Source: Silene latifolia (lineage: Eukaryota; Streptophyta; Magnoliopsida; Caryophyllales; Caryophyllaceae). Taken from it: 64,000 nt of DNA. The translations under genes were made by a program, and so were the position numbers. The DNA is taken from assembly GCF_048544455.1 (NCBI RefSeq), contig NC_133528.1:46088002-46152001 (forward strand). Direction: 5' to 3'. Within the stretch, counting starts at the first letter, position 1, and the number at the start of each line of letters is the position of its first letter. Under the pieces are notes generated by a model, which saw only the letters and a program-made list of their open reading frames with translations, ran no database searches and was not told the DNA's origin. Shown here piece by piece: positions 57,892 to 64,000 of the stretch.

Positions 57892-58215
57892 TTACGGCTC
57901 TATTATTTAGTATTACTATTATGCTTTTATTTGCTTTCCTGTTAGTTTGATTTGTAATGGGCGTCGCCCGGATTTATCAAAATAAAAGACACGTATTATT
58001 TATTAGAAATCCTCAGTTTCTGCATTGAATATTTCATTTTTATTGTGGTTGTACCCTTTTCAAGGGTTGCCTACGTATCTGCTTTTCAACAGAATCAAAC
58101 CGAGGTCGTAGTTCTCTCATAAAACATTTCAGGCAGTGGCAACAAATGCCAAACTTAAAACTTATTCAAATACATCACAATTCAAGTGTTATTTCATAAC
58201 TTTGAGAGTGAGGTC
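57892..58215. other. 3' flank of the antisense gene in Tat3
   Basis: AT-rich DNA with AATAAA at about 57981 on the plus strand. The conserved block at 58067-58114 (gcctacgtatctg..agaatcaaacc..cgtagttc) lies between the antisense gene and the end of integrase, as in Tat1. No gene is seen. Confidence 0.6.
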
Positions 58216-59576
58216 TTAAGGATAGTACTTCTTCAACTGATCCAGATTCGTTGGATTCGAGAAATCATTTACATCCAAATCTGTCAAACGTACCGCGCCT
58301 CCTGTGAGTATATTCTTCACGAGATAAGGACCGGCCCAATTAGGCTTAAACTTCCCTCTTGGATCGACTGGTAATAGAGCCCTTACTGATTTGAGAACTA
58401 AATCGCCTTCATTTATTCCCCTGGGCTTCACATTCTTGTTAAAAGCCCGCTCTATCCTTTTCTGATAGAGCTGAACATGATACAACGCATTCAAACGATG
58501 CTCATCGAGCAACACCAACGAATCATATCTGGCTTGGACCCAGTCCGCTTCCGGGACCTGGCTTTCGAGCAAGATGCGTAGGGAGGGTACTTCGATTCGA
58601 TTGGTTGTCCTGCTTCCATCCCGTAAACTAGATAGTACGGGGTTGCTCCTGTGGCCGTTCTGATGGATGTTCTATATCCCCACAACGCGAAGGGTATCTT
58701 CTCCGGCCACTCTTTATAATTGTCAGACATCTTTCTCAATATAGTAGCCACCGTTTTGTTAGCGGCCTCCACTGCTCCATTTGTCTGAGGTCGATATGGA
58801 GATGACTTATGATGCTTGATTCTATACTTTTCAAGTATAATGGCTGTCTCAGCTTGAAAGTGAGTTCCATGATCACTGCTGAACTCGTGCGGCACTCCGT
58901 ACCGACAGATGATGTCATTCTGAATAAACTTGGCTACTTGCGTCGCATTTAGCACTTTGTAAGACTTGGCCTCTACCCACTTGGTAAAGTAATCAATAGC
59001 GACTAGGATATAACAATGCCCTCCTGTTCTAGAAGGGTTTACTTTTCCGATGATGTCGATTCCCCAGGTTGAGAAAGGCCAAGGTGACGTCATGGTGTAT
59101 AGCATAGAAGGTGGTACATGTTGAATATTCGCAAATATTTGGCAATTGTGACAATGCCGGACATATCTGCGACAATCTGTTTCCATTGTTGTCCAATAGT
59201 ATCCTAACCTCATGATCTTCCGAACTAGCATGTGGGAGTTCATATGCGGCCCACATTCCCCGTCGTGGACTTCTTCCATGACCTTTTCTGACGTTGTCTT
59301 GTCGACGCATCGCAACAGGACACCCTGTGCTGTCTTCTTATACAATTGTCCATCGTTAGTTTTAACGAATTGGGTGGATAACATTCGCAATGCACGCTTT
59401 CCACGTGTATCGAGGTCTGCAGGGTATTCTCCTGCTTCTTTGAATCTCACAATGGATGCATACCAAGGTTCGGCTTCGCTTTCCTCGGCATCATCGACAG
59501 CATTTATATAAGCTGGTGAAGACCTTCGTTCGACACACAATGGCATGCTATCCATATGATCAGGGATGTTTATCAA
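58216..59576 (-). pseudogene. Tat3 integrase
   Basis: The larger frame (59576-58491) contains the end of the RNase H linker and the zinc-binding region (KIMRLGYYWTTMETDC, RHCHNCQIFAN). The catalytic core follows: STWGIDIIGKV with the first Asp, EFSSDHGTHFQAE with the second Asp, TNGAVEAANKTVA with the Glu. One frameshift near 58560-58600 passes into the frame that ends at 58216. That part holds EGDLVLKSVRALLP and GKFKPNWAGPYLV, the GPY/F module, and ends LDQLKKYYP. Integrase joins the new DNA copy to the chromosome. It is better preserved than the Tat1 copy, with only this one slip separating core and C-terminus. The junction with RNase H near 59595 is also out of frame. Confidence 0.9.
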
Positions 59577-62418
59577 CGCTGCCGATTTTGTGATGCGTCG
59601 CGAACTGATTTTCCTCCCTTGGGAGGTACACGTATCGCACCTCTTCGAAGAGTTTTTCTAGCTCTTCTATCTTAGCCTGGTAGAGTGCCATGCTGCTACT
59701 TTTGATCTTCCATGACCCCGTCACTTGATTAATGACCAAGGAGGAATCCCCGTGTACTGTCAACTTCATGACTCCTAACTTGTTAGCGCTCTGCAAACCA
59801 AGTAGGCATGCTTCGTATTCCGCGGCGTTATTTGTGACGGCGAAGTCCAATTTGATCGAAAGCGGTACGTGCTCTCCTCTCGGTGAAATGATAAGGACAC
59901 CTATTCCGCATCCCATGTTATTCGAAGCCCCATCGAAATATAGATCCCATACATCATCTTCGACATGGACAATATCCTCATCTGGGAACGACCAAGTGTC
60001 AACAATGTCAGTTTCTTCGAATGGATTATCGGCCAGGAAATCGGCAATGACCTTTCCTTTTATCGCTTTCAGCGGCACATATTTGAGATCGAATTCCGAT
60101 AGCATGAGGGTCCATCTTGACATTCTGTCGTTTAGCACCGGTTTTTCAAACAAGTACTTGATGGGGTCCATTCTGGAATATATACTCACACTGTAGCTGA
60201 GCATATAGTGACGTAGCTTCTTCGTTGCCCAGACTAAAGCTAGGCATGTCTTTTCTAATGCTGTATACTTTGATTCATACTCCAAGAACTTTTTACTAAG
60301 GTAGTAAATTGCTCTTTCTTCTTTGTCAACGGTTTGTGCCAGCATTGCTCCCATTGCGGTATCTATAACTGTTAAATACAGTGATAGAGGCAAGCCGGCT
60401 ACAGGCGGACTGAGAACTGGCGGAGAAGATAACACTTCCTTTATCTTATCAAACGCGGCTTGGCATTGGTCATCCCACATAATATGCTCCCCAACTTTCA
60501 ATTTCTTAAAAATTGGTTCGCAGATCATAGTTAATTTTGAGACGAAACGGCTTATGTATTGCACTCGGCCTAAGAAACCTCGAATTTCTTTCTCGGTTTT
60601 AGGATGGGGCATTTCCATAATGGCTTTAATCTTTGATGGGTCGATTTCGATGCCACGGTGGCTAACGATATGACCCAAAAGCTTGCCGAGGTGACCCGAA
60701 CGCGCACTTCGTGGGTTTAATCTCATATTATACTTTCTCAACCTCTCGAAGAATTTTCGTAATGCCATCAAATGGTTATTACGTTCCTTCGATTTTACGA
60801 TCATGTCATCGACGTAGACCTTTACTTCCTTATGAATCATATCATGCAACAACATCGTTGCTGTTCTCTGGTAAGTCGCACCTGCATTTATTAATCCAAA
60901 CGGCATCACTGTGTAGCAATAAGTGCCCCATGGTGTTGTGAAAGCAGTCTTGTGCATATCTTCCTCGGCCATTTTTATCTGGTTGTAACCGGCGTACCCA
61001 TCCATAAGGGATAATAATGCATGGTTAGCGGTATTGTCAACCAAGATGTCAATGTGAGGTAACGGAAAGTCGTCCTTTGGACTAGCCTTATTTAGATCAC
61101 GAAAATCAATACAGACCCGAACCTTTCCGTCTTTCTTTGGGACCGGCACCACATTAGCTACCCAATCTGAGTATTCCGATACTTTGATGAACCCGGCCTT
61201 GAACTGTTTATCAATCTCTTCTTTGACTTTCAAAGACCACTCGGTACGCATTCTACGTGGCTTCTGCTTTACTGGTTTGAACCCTGGCTTGATCGGAATC
61301 TTGTGCTCTGCAATTTCCCTATCAATACCCGGCATATCTTTGTAGGACCAAGCAAATACATCTTTGAATTCATTCAACAATTCAACAAACCCCTTCTTTT
61401 CTGCGGGATCTAAGGTTGTTCCTATCTTAAGCTCCTGAGGCTCTAAGGTAGTCCCCACATTAACAACTTCGGCATCTTCGATTACCGAGCTTCTTTGGTC
61501 GTATTCTTCCAACCCTTTTACTAACTGGGGAGGCGGTTCCACCTCCTCCTCTTCTTCTTCCACCTGTCTATCCTCGACCTCATTCTCAACGTTATTAAAA
61601 CAATCAATTGAATCGCAATATAAATGAGACAAGTCGTAAGCAAACTGATTCATCTTATTATTGATTTGAAACTGCGCAAATTGCGTTAACATTTGGGCCA
61701 ACTGATCAGAGGTCAGTGGCGAGATAGGAGCAGTATTCGGGACAGGCCCCGGAATACCAGCACTAGGGGGAGGTACAGGAAAAGGAAAGACTGGGGAAGG
61801 GGTATCTTCGACACCTAAAACCCTAGACTTAGCCTTAGGACTTATGTCAGACTCAGACTCGGACTCAGACTCAGACTCAGAATCGTCATCAGGCTTGAAC
61901 ATTTGCCCTTCTCCAATGGTCATCTTGAAAAGCGAACCCTTGTTGTCGGTCCATTTCATGGTTTTCCGCCATCCAGATGTATTCCTCTGAGGATCTACAT
62001 CAGTAATGAGGGTAGATGGATCGAAACGATCACTCCTTACGATCATGTTTACCAAGACTTCGTTTGGTATTTCCGGCTTCTTTTCCTCTCCAAAGAGGAG
62101 ACCCATAGCTTTCCCATCTTCGATCGGAACAGACTCCTTCTTTATTGTAGCTCGCCATAATGTCTTCGGGAATATAGAAACAATCACGGAATACTTCGAT
62201 TCCGGGGACCAGCTTGTTGGCCTTTGAGTTGAGCAGTGGTTCGGGAAGTCTAAACTCGGCATTTCCTCCCGGCTTTCACAAAGCGGCCGTTTAGAGTTAG
62301 CAAGTACGGCCCCATCTTGATGTCTCGGTCTTCGATCGAGACTCTCTTTCTCAGGAGTCTTCTTGATTGGCTCATACCCAAGCCCGTATCTTGTCCCCTT
62401 AGGCTTTGGCGACTTCAA
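59560..62418 (-). pseudogene. Tat3 reverse transcriptase and dual RNase H region
   Basis: A single long frame of 952 residues. After a low-complexity acidic linker (SESESESESD near 61870) comes the RT: VCIDFRDLNKASPKDDFPLP, TVMPFGLINAGATYQR, VYVDDMIVKS with the catalytic aspartates. Then a Ty3-type RNase H relic (EKTCLALVWATKKLRHYML) and the second RNase H (DLYFDGASNNMGCGIGVL, TNNAAEYEACLLGL, VHGDSSLVINQV). The frame opens at 62418, overlapping the end of protease in another frame, and closes out of frame at 59560 (REENQFATHH.., where Tat1 has REENQFADALAKLAS). Apart from these two borders it is intact and uninterrupted, unlike Tat1. The second RNase H supports the Tat lineage. Confidence 0.93.
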
Positions 62419-63185
62419 TTGAAATGCGTTTTCCCTTCGGGGTACATGGAGTACCCGAAGTACTTTCCGGTCTTGAAGATTGTTTTACAAACACGGCTTC
62501 CCGTATATAAGTCCATATTCGGTGCCTCGAAAGTGGACTCAATTGCGTTTACTACCTCGAAACCACAAGACTCCAAGGCGGTATTATCAGTTTGCACTTC
62601 GGAAGTAACATCTCCTCCCGTCACAATTATAGGAGTAGCATCGATGGTCACTACCTCTCCCTTGAGAGGGATTTTAATCTTGCGATGGAGGGTAGAAGAC
62701 ACGGCTCCCGCTGTGTGAATCCATGGTCTCCCGAGCAAAATGTTAAAAGATGAGGCAACATCTATCACTTGGAAATTGACCTTGCGCTCCACCTTTCCCA
62801 CATTCACGCTTAAAGTGACGAGCCCGGACACTCGACGCACTGTGCCATCGAAAGCTCGAACCGTTTGCGTAGTGGGTGCGAAGTCGCTTTTCTCGAGTCC
62901 CAAAATGAAAGCGGTCCGTAGTGGGAGAACATTAACTGCAGACCCGTCGTCGACAAGGGTCATTGGGAGTCGCTTATGACGGCATTCTACCGTGATGTAC
63001 ATAGCGAGACAATGTTGTGGCCCAAATGAGGGCAGGTCTTCATCAGAAAAAGTTACGGCATTAGTGAGCCGAGGTTGGTTTTGAGCAACAAATGAGACCA
63101 CGTCATCTGGAGTAGTGTGCGGTGACACGGTCATATTCATTAAGGCTTGAAGCAGAGCTTGTCGGTGTTCAAACGAGCTCAACAT
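62415..63185 (-). CDS. Tat3 retropepsin-type protease region
   Basis: The frame contains FEHRQALLQALMNMTVSPHT, a helix shared with Tat1 (PHRQALLQALAKLNV), then the protease. The active-site loop is MTLVDDGSAVNVLPL and the later core is ERKVNFQVIDVASSFNILLG followed by RPWIHTAGAV. It cuts the polyprotein into capsid, RT and integrase. The methionine at 63185 is only the first one after a break near 63210. In Tat1 the same region is continuous with gag, so the break is probably a local indel. It ends GKTHFN at 62415, where the RT frame takes over. Confidence 0.85.
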   Translation of the reverse strand: MLSSFEHRQALLQALMNMTVSPHTTPDDVVSFVAQNQPRLTNAVTFSDEDLPSFGPQHCLAMYITVECRHKRLPMTLVDDGSAVNVLPLRTAFILGLEKSDFAPTTQTVRAFDGTVRRVSGLVTLSVNVGKVERKVNFQVIDVASSFNILLGRPWIHTAGAVSSTLHRKIKIPLKGEVVTIDATPIIVTGGDVTSEVQTDNTALESCGFEVVNAIESTFEAPNMDLYTGSRVCKTIFKTGKYFGYSMYPEGKTHFN

Positions 63186-63217
63186 TAACTCCCGGATGGA
63201 GACATCGCCTTAGTCTT

Positions 63218-64000
63218 TTAATGGCGCTTGATGAGGGAGGCCTCTGAGGTCGACCCTTCACCAAGAGCTCGGACTGAGGTGGCCTCCTTGGTGGGTGTCT
63301 TACTTGGACTGTCTCCAAAGATAGAGACATGGTTTGTCTTCTCGACACGATAGGGACGTCTCGATCGAGTCAAATGATTAGATTCGAGGACATCTTTCCT
63401 CAATTTAGAAATTTCTTCCTGAGTTCGGGGAATAATCGCACCTTCGGTGAGATAGATATCGTCTTCATAGTCAGCCCAGACCCCATTAATTTCATTCTCG
63501 CTTCGGAGAATGTATGGTGTGCAATCGATAGCAAAATCCCCAATTCGAACTTCGTTCTTAGCTTGAGGGATACACTCAGAGCAGCTTACATAGACCTTCC
63601 CCACGAAAAACCCAGTGAGACGGCAGATGGGTTGGATTAAGTGAGATACATCGGTATTGTCTTCGACGAATACTGCATTGGCATGGTCGCCAAAAGGATT
63701 GTTCAGGTTGTTAGGTCGGACGGTGGGGATGGGGAGCGACCCATTCTCGATCATGTCTTGGATTTCATGTTTAAGACGGTAACAATTTTCGGTATCATGA
63801 CCTTTTCCTTGATGATAAGCACAGTAGGCGTTAGGCTTATACCATTTACCCTGTCGATCCGCAGGCGGGTCCGGAGTTGGACCAATTGGGTTCAGTTTCC
63901 CTTGGGCCGAGAGCCTTTGGAGGGCGTATGCGTAGGTACACCCGATGTCAGTGAACACTCTTGTCCCATGGCGTTGCGATCCCTTAGGAGCTCCTCCCAA
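63218..64000 (-). CDS. Tat3 gag, C-terminal part (cut by the window edge)
   Basis: The frame enters from the right edge and corresponds to the end of Tat1 gag: YAYALQRLSAQGKLNPIGPT (Tat1 has YSNALKRLVKQGKLQPI and then a stop). The knuckle-like CAYHQGKGHDTENC follows (C-x2-H-x4-H-x4-C). Downstream are the acidic INGVWADYEDDIYLTEGAII and a basic-to-polar linker (LTRSRRPYRVEK). It ends at 63218 in IKRH, where Tat1 continues without a stop, so the end is likely an indel. The capsid half of gag, leader, PBS and 5' LTR are outside the window. Confidence 0.85.
   Translation of the reverse strand: MGGAPKGSQRHGTRVFTDIGCTYAYALQRLSAQGKLNPIGPTPDPPADRQGKWYKPNAYCAYHQGKGHDTENCYRLKHEIQDMIENGSLPIPTVRPNNLNNPFGDHANAVFVEDNTDVSHLIQPICRLTGFFVGKVYVSCSECIPQAKNEVRIGDFAIDCTPYILRSENEINGVWADYEDDIYLTEGAIIPRTQEEISKLRKDVLESNHLTRSRRPYRVEKTNHVSIFGDSPSKTPTKEATSVRALGEGSTSEASLIKRH

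Larger units (their letters stand above)
52526..64000 (-). mobile_element. Tat3: Tat-type Ty3/gypsy element, 5' part outside the window
   Basis: This is a minus-strand element with the same plan as Tat1. Left to right it has 3' LTR (52526-54749), polypurine tract, non-coding block, antisense DUF7745-like gene, integrase, RNase H/RT, protease and gag running off the right edge. Protein similarity to Tat1 is high in pol and lower in gag and the antisense gene, so it is a related but distinct family. It lacks the PMD gene of Tat1. Frameshifts occur near 58560, 59595, 62416 and 63210. Inserted in a Ulp1-like gene; the flanking pentamer on the left is acagt, but the matching copy would be outside the window. 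Confidence 0.9.

Overview
The window looks like a transposon graveyard from a repeat-rich flowering-plant nuclear genome, most likely a eudicot. The reasons are that almost every recognisable coding segment belongs to a plant transposable-element family (Ty3/gypsy of the Tat type, Ty1/copia, CACTA, FAR1-type Mutator), that introns have GT..AG borders, that intergenic DNA is AT-rich, and that a plant-type telomere-like motif (GGGTTTAGGG) occurs in a satellite. No intact ordinary host gene, tRNA, rRNA or CRISPR array was found. The species cannot be named from sequence alone.

Layout. 1-2173 is the end of a Tat-type LTR in minus orientation (element A). It appears to have landed 78 bp from the end of the 5' LTR of a plus-strand Tat element whose remnant (LTR tail, primer-binding site, leader, start of gag) runs to about 3216. 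3256-3681 and 23437-23600 are the two halves of a minus-strand CACTA Transposase_24 gene, split by a very young 19.75-kb Tat element (Tat1, 3682-23431, TSD CTATC). Tat1 has 2.6-kb LTRs, an Arg-type PBS, gag, protease, RT with two RNase H regions and integrase on the minus strand. Between integrase and the 3' LTR it carries two genes on the opposite strand: a multi-exon plant-mobile-domain (PMD) gene and a two-exon gene that resembles DUF7745.

23.6-42.4 kb is CACTA territory. A TNP2 transposase (24471-26525) is interrupted by a second CACTA element whose CACTA terminus lies at 26526. That second element encodes a Transposase_24/Ulp1-like gene and is itself interrupted by an 8.8-kb gag-only Ty1/copia element (27630-36434). 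At 41.5-42.0 kb sits an isolated XS-domain reading frame, related to the SGS3/IDN2 RNA-silencing family.

42.5-52.5 kb holds a FAR1-type Mutator transposase gene on the plus strand. It is followed by an eight-copy satellite of telomere-like hairpins, a coiled-coil remnant, a diverged repeat field and two Ulp1-like (C48) protease genes on the minus strand. From 52526 to the right edge lies a third Tat element (Tat3) on the minus strand, inserted in the second Ulp1-like gene; its 5' LTR is outside the window. Tat3 also carries the DUF7745-like antisense gene, with a TATA box and an intron at the same place as in Tat1.

How the parts relate. The retroelement genes act in order gag-protease-RT-RNase H-integrase from the minus strand, while the antisense genes have their own promoters and are read from the plus strand. 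Frameshifts and stops are frequent. In Tat1 the two LTRs are nearly identical except at GC-rich hairpin motifs, so some indels could be assembly or base-calling errors rather than old damage.
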